Assembly: GCA_910577925.1 (NCBI GenBank)
Contig: CAJTOI010000006.1
Span: 62,001-126,000 of the forward strand
Length of the DNA stretch: 64,000 bases
Reading direction: 5' to 3'
DNA from: an uncultured Roseburia sp.
GTDB taxonomy: Bacteria > Bacillota > Clostridia > Lachnospirales > Lachnospiraceae
The translations under genes and the position numbers were made by a program. Positions 23,661 to 32,615 of this stretch are shown piece by piece. The notes beneath the pieces were generated by a model that had not been told where the DNA came from, did no database searches, and saw only the letters and a program-made list of their open reading frames with translations. The stretch's first letter is position 1. The number at the start of each line of letters is the position of its first letter.

Positions 23661-25118
23661 ATGAGCACATTAAATCTGACCTTACTGACCGACCTGTACG
23701 AACTGACAATGATGCAGGGATATTTTAAAAACAAAAACCGCGACATTGTAGTCTTTGACGCTTTCTACCGCAATAATCCCTGCGACGGCGGCTATTCCGT
23801 CTGCGCCGGGCTCGCTCAGGTCATCGACTACATCGAGAACCTGCATTTTGACACCGGCGATATTGCCTACCTGAAAAGTCTCGGTATGTTTGATGATGAT
23901 TTTCTTGAATATCTGGCTGATTTTCGCTTTTCGGGCGATATCTACGCCGTGCCGGAGGGCAGCCTGATTTTCCCGAGGGAACCTTTGGTCAAGGTGATCG
24001 CCCCCATTATGGAGGCGCAGCTTGTGGAGACGGCGATATTAAATATTGTCAACCACCAGTCTCTGATTGCGACAAAGGCCGCGCGCGTGTGCTACGCGGC
24101 GGGAGGGGACGGCGTTATGGAATTCGGCCTGCGCCGTGCCCAGGGGCCGGATTCCGGCATCTACGGCGCAAGAGCTGCCGTTATCGGCGGATGCCGCGGG
24201 ACTTCCAACGTTCTCGCCGGGCAGATGTTTGACATTCCGGTGCTCGGAACCCACGCCCACAGCTGGATTATGAGCTTCCCGGACGAATACACCGCGTTCC
24301 GCAGATACGCCGACCTCTATCCCGGCGCCTGCATCCTGCTCGTGGATACCTACGACACCTTAAAATCCGGCGTCCCGAACGCAATCCGTGTCTTCACCGA
24401 ACTGCGGGACGCAGGCATCCCTCTCACCTACTACGGCATCCGCATGGACAGCGGCGACCTTGCCTACCTCTCCAAAAAGGCCAGACACATGCTCGACGAA
24501 GCCGGGTTCCCCGACGCCGTCATCTCCGCATCGAACGATCTGGACGAATATCTGATCGAGACCCTAAAGCAGCAGGGCGCGGCCATCACCTCCTGGGGCG
24601 TCGGCACAAACCTGATTACCGCAAAGGACAACCCTGCCTTCGGCGGCGTGTACAAGCTTGCCGCAGTGCAGGATAAAGACGGGAACTTCCAGCCGAAAAT
24701 CAAGCTCTCCGAAAACGTGGAAAAAGTGACAAACCCCGGAAACAAGACCTTCTACCGCATCTACGACAAGGCCACCGGAAAAATCAAGGCGGATCTCATC
24801 TGCCTGTGCGACGAAGTATTTGACGAGCATGCGGATTTAAAGCTGTTTGACCCGAACGCCCCCTGGAAGAAAACAAGGCTTCCCGGCGGCAGCTACACGA
24901 TGCGCCAGATGCCGGTTCCCGTCATAAAAGCGGGCAGAACCGTCTATAAATCCCCGACCGTCATGGAAATCCGGGCCGTCTGTGAAAAGGAAAAAGACAC
25001 GCTCTGGGACGAGACAAAACGGTTTGTCAACCCGCAGGAAATCTATGTGGATCTGTCTCAGAAGCTTTACGATATGAAAACCGAACTGTTCCATAAAATG
25101 AACCGGGAGGACAATTAA
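23661..25118 (+). CDS. pncB: Nicotinate phosphoribosyltransferase
   Basis: 485-aa enzyme of the NAD salvage (Preiss-Handler) pathway, joining nicotinate and PRPP to nicotinate mononucleotide with ATP hydrolysis. It begins MSTLNLTLLTDLYELTMMQG (family signature). It has the substrate region MEFGLRRAQGPDSG, GTHAHSWIMSFPDEYTAFR with the phosphorylatable His region, and the PRPP-binding-like YYGIRMDSGDLAYLSKKAR. Length is normal. Monocistronic; translation may be tuned by the upstream hairpin. It converges with the hsd operon. Confidence 0.96.
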   Translation: MSTLNLTLLTDLYELTMMQGYFKNKNRDIVVFDAFYRNNPCDGGYSVCAGLAQVIDYIENLHFDTGDIAYLKSLGMFDDDFLEYLADFRFSGDIYAVPEGSLIFPREPLVKVIAPIMEAQLVETAILNIVNHQSLIATKAARVCYAAGGDGVMEFGLRRAQGPDSGIYGARAAVIGGCRGTSNVLAGQMFDIPVLGTHAHSWIMSFPDEYTAFRRYADLYPGACILLVDTYDTLKSGVPNAIRVFTELRDAGIPLTYYGIRMDSGDLAYLSKKARHMLDEAGFPDAVISASNDLDEYLIETLKQQGAAITSWGVGTNLITAKDNPAFGGVYKLAAVQDKDGNFQPKIKLSENVEKVTNPGNKTFYRIYDKATGKIKADLICLCDEVFDEHADLKLFDPNAPWKKTRLPGGSYTMRQMPVPVIKAGRTVYKSPTVMEIRAVCEKEKDTLWDETKRFVNPQEIYVDLSQKLYDMKTELFHKMNREDN

Positions 25119-25142
25119 CGCGCAAGACTGCCGCGCTCCCGA

Positions 25143-25168
25143 AAACAGGCAGCCGCATTACTTCTGCG
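25143..25168. other. Stem-loop between convergent pncB and hsdM
   Basis: GCAGCCGCA/TGCGGCTG stem with a short loop, centred between the two stop codons. No U-run on either strand, so terminator function is weakly supported. Confidence 0.4.
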
Positions 25169-25212
25169 GCTGTCCGCGTGACGGGACAATACACGACGTA
25201 CTTGATCCGATA

Positions 25213-27009
25213 TTACGGCAGCTGTTTTAGGCCAAGTTCTTTCAGAAATTCATTATGTTTGATTTTCGCCTGCCTTATCTCTTCTTCCGTCTTTTCAAGT
25301 TCCCGCACTACCTCCCCCATATCAATCACCTCTTCCTCCGGCGCGGTACTGACATAGCGCGAAATATTCAAATTATATCCGTTCTTTTCAATCTCATCTA
25401 TGAAAACCCGGCGGGAATATTTCTTATCGTCCTCTCTTCTGTATTGATAGGTATCGATGATTTTATCGATATGCTCTGGCAAAAGCGTGTTCTGACGTTT
25501 TCCTTTTTCAAAATATCCGCTTGCATTTATCACCAGCACATCATCAAATTTTTTGCACTTTTTCAGAACAAGGATACAGACAGGGATTCCGGTAGAGAAA
25601 AACAGGTTTGCGGGCAGCCCGATCACCGCGTCGATATTGCCGTCTTTGAGCAGCTTTGTTCTGATTTTTTCTTCCGCCCCGCCGCGGAACAGCACTCCGT
25701 GCGGTAAAATAATCGCCATGGTCCCGTCGCTGCTCAAAAAATGAAAACCGTGGAGCAAAAATGCGAAGTCGGCCGCCGATTTCGGGGCGAGTCCGTAGCC
25801 TTTAAACCGAAAATCCTCCGCGAGCTCCTCCCCTGGCTGCCACCGGTAGCTGAACGGCGGATTCGCCACAACCGCATCAAACTGAAGCTTCTTTGCCGGA
25901 TTCATTTCCTTTAAAATGTCCCAGTCGTTCAGCAGGGAATCTCCGTGATAAATTTGAAATTCGGAGTCTTTGAGTCCGTGAAGCAGCATATTCATACGCG
26001 CAAGATTGTAAGTCGTAACGTTTTTTTCCTGCCCGTAGATCTGCCCGATACGGTTCGGACCGAGCTGTTTTCGGACATTGATCAGCAGGGAACCGGAACC
26101 GCAGGCAAAGTCTAAAATATTTTTAAGCTTCTCCTTTTTTCCGGTACTCGGATCCTGACTGTCGAGCGTCACAATCCGGGAGAGAATCGTGGAAACCTGC
26201 TGCGGCGTATAAAATTCACCGGCCTTTTTCCCGGAGCCTGCCGCAAACTGCCCGATCAAATATTCATAGGCGTCGCCCAAAAGATCGGTCTCGTTCGGAA
26301 ATTCGGAAAGTCCCTTTGCGATTTCCGTGATAATCGAACACAAAAGCAGGTTGCGCTCCGGGTAACCTTTTCCGAGTTTTTCGGAGTCAAGATTTACCTC
26401 GGAAAACAGGCCGCGGAACTTGCTCTCAAACGATTGATTCTCAATATAGCGAAAGCCGCTCTGTAATGTTCGGAGCAATGCCAGATCCTGCGTCCTCGCC
26501 AGCTCGTATATGTTGCTCCAAAGATATGCGGGCTTTATCACATAATGAATCTTACGGCGCATCTGTGTTTCCAATATCTCCACCTGATCCAGATTTCTCA
26601 CATACCACACGGCAAGCGGCGTCACCCGCTTGCCGCACACCATCTGACTGCTGTCTTTGATCAGGGCCTCTCTGACTTTCCCAATTATGTCCGGATCCGT
26701 TTCAGTTTCTTTCAGCGGCAGTTTGTCTGCAGGCAGCGCTTCGTAATAATCCGCAATGGCCTGTTTCAGTTCTTCGATGTAATCGCCTGCTTCGTCGTCG
26801 CCGCAACGAGCCTTTATCTCTGCCTCCGCCTCCCTGTAATCACTGCCCAGCTCTTTTTTCACCGCCTGCTCATAATTGTCAGACAGGTAGCGCAGGAAAA
26901 GAAACGCCAGCATATAATCGCGGAAATCATCCGCGTTCATCGCCCCGCGCAGCTTATCCGCAATCGCCCACAACGTCGTGCCCAACTGTTTTTGCTGTGT
27001 GTCATTCAT
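25213..27009 (-). CDS. hsdM: Type I restriction-modification DNA methyltransferase subunit M
   Basis: 598-aa N6-adenine methyltransferase subunit; with HsdS it methylates the recognition site and with HsdR it restricts. It has the N-terminal helical HsdM domain (LGTTLWAIADKLRGAMN), SAM motif I ILDFACGSGSLLINV, catalytic motif IV AVVANPPFSYRW and the C-terminal coiled coil VVRELEKTEEEIRQAKIKH. Its ATG overlaps the stop of the PrrC-like gene (ATGA). It is the last gene of the operon, an unusual order for hsd loci. Confidence 0.96.
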   Translation of the reverse strand: MNDTQQKQLGTTLWAIADKLRGAMNADDFRDYMLAFLFLRYLSDNYEQAVKKELGSDYREAEAEIKARCGDDEAGDYIEELKQAIADYYEALPADKLPLKETETDPDIIGKVREALIKDSSQMVCGKRVTPLAVWYVRNLDQVEILETQMRRKIHYVIKPAYLWSNIYELARTQDLALLRTLQSGFRYIENQSFESKFRGLFSEVNLDSEKLGKGYPERNLLLCSIITEIAKGLSEFPNETDLLGDAYEYLIGQFAAGSGKKAGEFYTPQQVSTILSRIVTLDSQDPSTGKKEKLKNILDFACGSGSLLINVRKQLGPNRIGQIYGQEKNVTTYNLARMNMLLHGLKDSEFQIYHGDSLLNDWDILKEMNPAKKLQFDAVVANPPFSYRWQPGEELAEDFRFKGYGLAPKSAADFAFLLHGFHFLSSDGTMAIILPHGVLFRGGAEEKIRTKLLKDGNIDAVIGLPANLFFSTGIPVCILVLKKCKKFDDVLVINASGYFEKGKRQNTLLPEHIDKIIDTYQYRREDDKKYSRRVFIDEIEKNGYNLNISRYVSTAPEEEVIDMGEVVRELEKTEEEIRQAKIKHNEFLKELGLKQLP

Positions 27010-28322
27010 CCGTGTCCCTCCTGCGTCTGCTCCGGTTGAAAGAGATCCGGATTAAACTTATAGTCCTCTATAAAATTGCTTAATATCGTTCGAAAATATT
27101 CCTTATTTTCTTCCACCATTTGTCTCGGCTCAAAAACAGAATAGTCACCGTGGCTTAACAGATTTACAATTCTCGCATAGACGGGGGAATTTTCATCGTT
27201 TTCTTTTCTTAAACAGGCCGAAAAATTCCTGTACCCATGAAAAGATGCGGTCTTTTCCAGAATCCCTCTTAAGATATTAAAATGATACGTGTACAGCTCC
27301 CCCGCATCGGCGGCTTTTTTGAGTTCCTGCAGCAGCGCGACATGATAGAAATACGGCGTCTCACCCGTATCTTTTAATATGTATGTCTCGTCTTTCCCTG
27401 CCCTCTGTAAAAACAGCTGCTCCGGCTTTTTCGTTTCGTTGCACAGCACATTATAAAACAGGGTGTGATGGGACGAAACGACAAACCGCACATCACTGTC
27501 TTTCATCAGCTTTGCCAGATCGCTTGCCACGGCGACCACATGGTTGTCGTCCAGCGAGGAAATCGGATCGTCGATGTAAATATATTTTACCCAGCTATAG
27601 GCGATATCTTTATCTGTCACCAGCTGTACAATCGCGAGGAAAAAACACCAGATAAATATATTTTCTTCCCCGCGGGACACTTTTATATTCTCAATTCTCT
27701 GCACGCCGCCGGAAGTCCTGATATCTCTGTGAAATCTGACTTCGTATTCGTCATAATCAATATCGAAGTCGAAATCGGCATACCGGTGCAGAAACCGGCG
27801 AATGCGGCTGTCCATTTCCAGTTCCTTTAACCCCAGGAAAAACCGCGATTCACTGTTGATTCTCAATAACCGCTCCGTATCGTTTTTCAAATCGTTATTC
27901 CAGAAAAAAAGGTCCTCGGTGAATGCATTGTAGTACAGCGTGTCCGCCGTTTTTTCTCCGGTTTCCTCATTCAATAAGGTCTGTCCCAATGTTTTAAATT
28001 CCGCGGAAAGTCTCGTCTTGCCCGTGCCGTTATAGGCAAACAGCAGAATATATTTCTTTTCCTCTAACAGCATGCGGAAATATCCCGCAATCTCTCCTAA
28101 GCTGTCAAACTGTTTCACGCCGATTCTCTTGAAAATAAAATCCAGCTTTGCAAGCAATTCCTCCGACAATCCGTCCTTTAAGAGATATTCGTCCGAACCT
28201 CTCAGTTTTTTATAGCTGTCGGTAACCCGGCTTTTATAATGTGCAAAAGCTTCCTTGTTCAGTGTTTGATTCAGCTTTCGGTATTCGTCTTTTGAAAATC
28301 TTTCCGGAACCCTGATACTCAT
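27006..28322 (-). CDS. PrrC-like ABC-ATPase, putative tRNA anticodon nuclease
   Basis: 438-aa protein inside the hsd operon. It has an atypical ABC ATPase core: Walker A LLFAYNGTGKTRLS (K102), signature-like KVSRGEENIFIW (~214-225), Walker B YIYIDDPISSLDDNH (D251/D252) and H-loop VVSSHHTLFY. This matches the AAA_13/PrrC-RloC group. In the C-terminal part R352-x3-E356 and H391 (spacing 4 and 35) echo the catalytic Arg-Glu-His of E. coli PrrC (R320, E324, H356; 396 aa). PrrC is kept silent by its linked type I complex and cuts tRNA-Lys when phage inhibits restriction. Nuclease function here is inference from motifs and context. Overlaps hsdS and hsdM by 4 bp each. Confidence 0.7.
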   Translation of the reverse strand: MSIRVPERFSKDEYRKLNQTLNKEAFAHYKSRVTDSYKKLRGSDEYLLKDGLSEELLAKLDFIFKRIGVKQFDSLGEIAGYFRMLLEEKKYILLFAYNGTGKTRLSAEFKTLGQTLLNEETGEKTADTLYYNAFTEDLFFWNNDLKNDTERLLRINSESRFFLGLKELEMDSRIRRFLHRYADFDFDIDYDEYEVRFHRDIRTSGGVQRIENIKVSRGEENIFIWCFFLAIVQLVTDKDIAYSWVKYIYIDDPISSLDDNHVVAVASDLAKLMKDSDVRFVVSSHHTLFYNVLCNETKKPEQLFLQRAGKDETYILKDTGETPYFYHVALLQELKKAADAGELYTYHFNILRGILEKTASFHGYRNFSACLRKENDENSPVYARIVNLLSHGDYSVFEPRQMVEENKEYFRTILSNFIEDYKFNPDLFQPEQTQEGHG

Positions 28323-29539
28323 TCGTCCACCTCCGCAGAGGACGGGAAAAGCCCCTGCATCAATCCCCTTTTGTGAAGCTTTAATGCTTCCACCTTATCC
28401 GACTGCGCCTTAATCAGCATATCCGTTTCTGAGAGGCAGTCTGCAATTTTTTGCTGTTCGCCGGAAGCTTCGTCGGGAAACATCACTGTCTGTTCTTTTA
28501 AGGCTGAATAATGTCTTTTGTATCCGTCAGAATTTATCGGAAGATTCTCCAGGCAGTAATACAAGAACTGCGCATCCACATTCCTTTCAGCCGCAAAAAT
28601 TTTAATTCCGTCCGCTCCTTGGGCAAATGGTTGATCCACAAATTTTAAAATACATGTGTGGTCTCCGAAAATAATCAAAGGCAGTTTACTTCTATTCAGA
28701 GCTTTTTCGTCGTCAGTCCATCCTGAAATATATTCTCTGGACTGATCTATAATCGGATAACTGCCCACCGACTTATACTCTGATTTTGCAATCTTTTTAG
28801 ATGGTATAATCGTATGTAAAACATTGCCTGCTTTGCTTGTCTCCCACTCGCCGCAATCCCGAAACTCCGGGAATCTCCATTCCGGAACCGTTTTTCCCTG
28901 AACCGGAAACAGCTTTTGCATCAGTCCCTTTTTATATTTTTTGAGTAATTCAAGTTTGCCGGTTTCCGCACGGATCAGCACGTCAACGGACGCCAGACAG
29001 TCGGCGATTTTCTGCTGCTCCCTCAGACAGGGCATCGCTATCGGCATCATCCACAGATATTTTGTATCAATGCTGAGAGAACCGTGTGCACGCGCTCCTA
29101 CTTCAATGTATTTTCTAAGCCAGCGTCCGTGATAATTATTGTGAAAAAGATAGTCTAAAAAATCGGGATAACATTCGCTGTCAATAATTCGAAAACAGGT
29201 AAAAATGCTCTTCGGTATCGCTGCCGCATCATATTCGCTGAGCATACATAGGTACCCCTCCGGGAATTGCTTTGTGGCGCTTTTATTGTAAGCAAAATCA
29301 TACTTTCTGATCACAATATAGTTTTTATAGGAGTCCCCCGCTATTTCCCGCCCGAATTTTTCCACCTGCAAAACAAGGCCGACCCCTGATGTCACACTCA
29401 TAAGAAGATATGTATCATCTCCGGCTCGCTCATTCACTTCCACCGCTATCTTTCCCAGTTTCGTTACCTTCCATTTGCTATTATAAAATTCAGAAAACCT
29501 TAACTTCGGTACCAATTCTTTCTTTTTACTCATACGCAT
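28319..29539 (-). CDS. hsdS: Type I restriction-modification specificity subunit S
   Basis: 406-aa DNA-recognition subunit with two target-recognition domains, each followed by a conserved helical spacer: PCLREQQKIADCLASVDVLI near residue 180 and EQQKIADCLSETDMLIKAQS near 370, both followed by the KGLMQ/RGLMQ coiled-coil motif and F-P. This duplicated repeat is diagnostic. Start is MRMSKKKE (29539) or MSKKKE (29533), overlapping the 3' end of hsdR. It is a single complete copy; no spare hsdS fragments or recombinase suggest phase variation. Confidence 0.95.
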   Translation of the reverse strand: MRMSKKKELVPKLRFSEFYNSKWKVTKLGKIAVEVNERAGDDTYLLMSVTSGVGLVLQVEKFGREIAGDSYKNYIVIRKYDFAYNKSATKQFPEGYLCMLSEYDAAAIPKSIFTCFRIIDSECYPDFLDYLFHNNYHGRWLRKYIEVGARAHGSLSIDTKYLWMMPIAMPCLREQQKIADCLASVDVLIRAETGKLELLKKYKKGLMQKLFPVQGKTVPEWRFPEFRDCGEWETSKAGNVLHTIIPSKKIAKSEYKSVGSYPIIDQSREYISGWTDDEKALNRSKLPLIIFGDHTCILKFVDQPFAQGADGIKIFAAERNVDAQFLYYCLENLPINSDGYKRHYSALKEQTVMFPDEASGEQQKIADCLSETDMLIKAQSDKVEALKLHKRGLMQGLFPSSAEVDE

Positions 29540-32528
29540 TTAACCCCATAATTTCACGGCCGCACGCCAGCTTCTTTAAAAGCGGGATCAAATCCTCCAT
29601 TAATTCCAGCTCTTTTTGCGTTCTGTCTCTCCACCCGAGTTCAAGCGGCTCCAGCAAATCGCTTAATTTTTCTCCGTCAAAAATCATCCGTTCCATAATA
29701 TCATCAATAAATTCCTGTAAATCATCCGTTTCCACTCCGTGCTTTTCTGCGGTCGCTTTAATCTCGTCCGCTTTCTTTCTGTCTCTGAACTTCTGATAGC
29801 CCGCTTTGATCTCGTCTTCGCTCAAAACCTCGCCGACTTTAAGAGAATTGATATATGCAATCATATCGTCTCTCTCATCCAGCAGATTGGAAGTGGAGCG
29901 AATCATACGGATCAGCTCCTCCTTTGTCACCTTCTGCTTTCCGGTACTCTGGGTACACTTTGAAATAAGCGCCATAATATAATCATAGTCGATAATCGCA
30001 GACGAAAACAGAACAAACTCAAAATCAAGCTGTTCCGCTTCGGCGTTTTGAAAATCACTTCCCTTTTCCTGCTCGGCTTTCAATCTCTGTGCAAGCTCGA
30101 TATAGGCTCCGCGAAATGCGCGCAGGGTATCCTTCGGCAGCAATGCCTGAATTTTGGCCGCGTTTTTCTCATCGATTTCCGTATATTGATCGAGCTGTGT
30201 CTTAAGGCGCTGCACTTCTTTAAATTTTTTGATAAACTCACATTTTGCCAGATTTCCTCTGAGGTTGCTTACCTCCTGCGGCCTGCATAAAAGTCCCTGG
30301 CCCTCCATAAATTCTTCCAGCTCACCGACCGCCCGTTCCAGCTTTTCGACAACCTGCGGCGCGGAATCCACAAGCCAGATCTCTTTCGCGCGGCTGGCAT
30401 TGCTCTCACCTGAGAATAACGCAATCGCCTTGTCTACCTCTTCTCTCTGATTCCGGAAATCAAGAATATTCCCGTACGGTTTCGTGTCATTTAACACACG
30501 GTTTGTCCTTGAAAATGCCTGTATCAGTCCATGATACTTTAAATTTTTGTCCACATACAGCGTATTTAAGTATTTTGAGTCAAAACCGGTCAGCAGCATG
30601 TCCACAACAATCGTGATATCAATTTTATTTGCATGCGGATAATCGGCGTTTGTATATTTCTGATCCTTTATCCTCTGCTGGATATCCTGATAATATAAAT
30701 CAAACTCCTCGATCCCGTATACCGTGCCGTACCGTTCCCCGTACTCTTTCATCATCCGCAGAAGCGCCTTTTTCTTTTTTGCCGGTTCTTTTTTGTTGTC
30801 CTCCTTTTCCTGCGGGAGGTCCTCCTGAATCTGCCGGATATCTTTATTCCCCTCCGCGGGCGGCGAAAATACGCAGGCAATGTTCAGCGGCTCAAATCCG
30901 CCGTCCGAACCCCCTGCAAGTTTCTGCTGCGCTTCTTTGAATAAATCATAATATGCGATCGCATCGTTAATCGAAGCCGCAGCCAGAATCGCATTGTATC
31001 TTCTTCCGCCCGTAACTCTGTCGTGTTTTGACAAAATGGTTTTGATCACAGCCCTTTTATGTGTTCTTTTCGCAGCCGTCGTATTGCCTCTGTCCTCTGC
31101 CGGCTTAAAATAATCGACATGAAAACGAAGCACATTTCTGTCCTCAATCGCATGCGTAATCGTATAGGCATGCAGTTCCTTTTCAAAAATATCTTTTGTC
31201 GTCGCACAGGACTTTACCGTCCCGTCAATCTGCTTTGCAACCGCGTTATCTTCAAAAATCGGCGTCCCCGTAAATCCGAACAGCTGTGCATTCGGGAAAA
31301 ATTCTTTGATTGCCCTGTGATTTTCTCCAAACTGCGAGCGGTGGCACTCGTCAAAAATAATCACGATCCGCTTCTCTTTCAGCGGCGCAAGCCGCTCTTT
31401 GTAGGTCAGTTCCCCTCTTTTTTTCTTTTCCTGATTCCGCCTGCTGTTCTCGTCAAGAGCCAGTCCGAGCTTCTGTATCGTCGTCACGATTACCTTATCT
31501 CGGTAATCTTCCGAGATCAGTCTGTTTACCAGCGTCTCGGTATTTGTATTTTCCTCCACACAGCCTTCCTGAAATTTATTAAATTCCTCTCTTGTCTGTC
31601 TGTCAAGATCCTTCCGGTCTACGACAAACAGGCATTTTGCGATATGGGGATCGTCCTTGAGCAGGGTGGACGCCTTAAAAGAGGTAAGCGTCTTTCCGCT
31701 GCCAGTCGTATGCCAGATATAGCCGTTTCCCCTGTTCTGCTCAATGCAGTCCATGATCGCTTTGACCGCATAAATCTGATACGGCCGCATGATCATCAGT
31801 TTCCGTTCACTTGCGACCAGCACCATATATTTGCTGATTAATTCCCCCAGCGCGCATTTCCGCAAAAAAACCTCGGAAAAATCATGTAAGTGATTAATAT
31901 TTTTATTATCCTTACCGGCAAGCCGATAGACCGGCAGAAACCGTTCGTCTGCGTTAAAACTGAAATGCTCCCTGTTATTGTTTGCAAAATAAAATGTACT
32001 GCTCTCGTTGCTGACAATAAAGAGCTGTACAAAGCATAACAGTGAATTTGTATAACCGTTCCCCGGATCGTTTTTATATGCTACAATCTGTTCCATCGCC
32101 CGCTTCGGCGTGACTTGGAGCGACTTTAGTTCAACTTGGACAACCGGTATGCCGTTAATCAGAATCATCACATCATAGCGGTGATAGCTGTTGTCCGTAT
32201 TGATGCGGAGCTGATTGATAATCTCATACTCGTTTTTGCACCAATCCGCCGTATTCACCAGCGTATACTGCAGCGGTGTGTCATCGTCGCGCTGAAACGT
32301 ATTTATCTCCCGCAGTTGTTTTGCGGATACAAACACATCCGGGGTAATGATGCTCTCCTTTAAACGCGTAAATTCGGAATCGCTTAAACTTACCCGGTTG
32401 AGTTTTTGAAAATGAGTTCTGAAATTTTCTTCAAGGGAATCTTTATCCTTGATATCGTCACGATATACATAGTTTAATTCCTTTAATTTTTCAATAAAAT
32501 TCGTTTCTATCTGCCTCTCATTTTTCAT
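29526..32528 (-). CDS. hsdR: Type I restriction endonuclease subunit R
   Basis: 1000-aa motor and nuclease subunit. The N-terminal PD-(D/E)xK nuclease is seen in YDVMILINGIPVVQVELKS. The SF2 helicase follows: IWHTTGSGKTLTSFKAS (Walker A), VIIFDECHRSQFGENH (Walker B/DECH), FGFTGTPIFEDN (motif III) and ALIQAFSRTNRVL (motif VI). C-terminal helices bind HsdM. First gene of the hsdR-hsdS-prrC-like-hsdM transcription unit. AGAGGAATCG lies before the ATG. Confidence 0.96.
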   Translation of the reverse strand: MKNERQIETNFIEKLKELNYVYRDDIKDKDSLEENFRTHFQKLNRVSLSDSEFTRLKESIITPDVFVSAKQLREINTFQRDDDTPLQYTLVNTADWCKNEYEIINQLRINTDNSYHRYDVMILINGIPVVQVELKSLQVTPKRAMEQIVAYKNDPGNGYTNSLLCFVQLFIVSNESSTFYFANNNREHFSFNADERFLPVYRLAGKDNKNINHLHDFSEVFLRKCALGELISKYMVLVASERKLMIMRPYQIYAVKAIMDCIEQNRGNGYIWHTTGSGKTLTSFKASTLLKDDPHIAKCLFVVDRKDLDRQTREEFNKFQEGCVEENTNTETLVNRLISEDYRDKVIVTTIQKLGLALDENSRRNQEKKKRGELTYKERLAPLKEKRIVIIFDECHRSQFGENHRAIKEFFPNAQLFGFTGTPIFEDNAVAKQIDGTVKSCATTKDIFEKELHAYTITHAIEDRNVLRFHVDYFKPAEDRGNTTAAKRTHKRAVIKTILSKHDRVTGGRRYNAILAAASINDAIAYYDLFKEAQQKLAGGSDGGFEPLNIACVFSPPAEGNKDIRQIQEDLPQEKEDNKKEPAKKKKALLRMMKEYGERYGTVYGIEEFDLYYQDIQQRIKDQKYTNADYPHANKIDITIVVDMLLTGFDSKYLNTLYVDKNLKYHGLIQAFSRTNRVLNDTKPYGNILDFRNQREEVDKAIALFSGESNASRAKEIWLVDSAPQVVEKLERAVGELEEFMEGQGLLCRPQEVSNLRGNLAKCEFIKKFKEVQRLKTQLDQYTEIDEKNAAKIQALLPKDTLRAFRGAYIELAQRLKAEQEKGSDFQNAEAEQLDFEFVLFSSAIIDYDYIMALISKCTQSTGKQKVTKEELIRMIRSTSNLLDERDDMIAYINSLKVGEVLSEDEIKAGYQKFRDRKKADEIKATAEKHGVETDDLQEFIDDIMERMIFDGEKLSDLLEPLELGWRDRTQKELELMEDLIPLLKKLACGREIMGLNAYE

Positions 32529-32569
32529 GTCGCGATTCCTCTTTCATAACTCCGGAAATTGCAGCGAAA

Positions 32570-32597
32570 CGGAAAGCTCCCCGCCGAAACTTTCCGT
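32570..32597 (-). terminator. Weak terminator-like hairpin upstream of hsdR
   Basis: CGGAAAG/CTTTCCG stem around a 13-base loop, followed on the minus strand by TTTC. It lies between the glycosyltransferase gene and hsdR and may separate their transcription. Confidence 0.45.
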
Positions 32598-32615
32598 CCT
32601 GTCATTCCACTTATT

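Noticed and set aside
28319..29539. Phase-variable hsdS system
   Set aside because: Only one complete hsdS, with no extra half-subunits, inverted repeats or recombinase gene around it.
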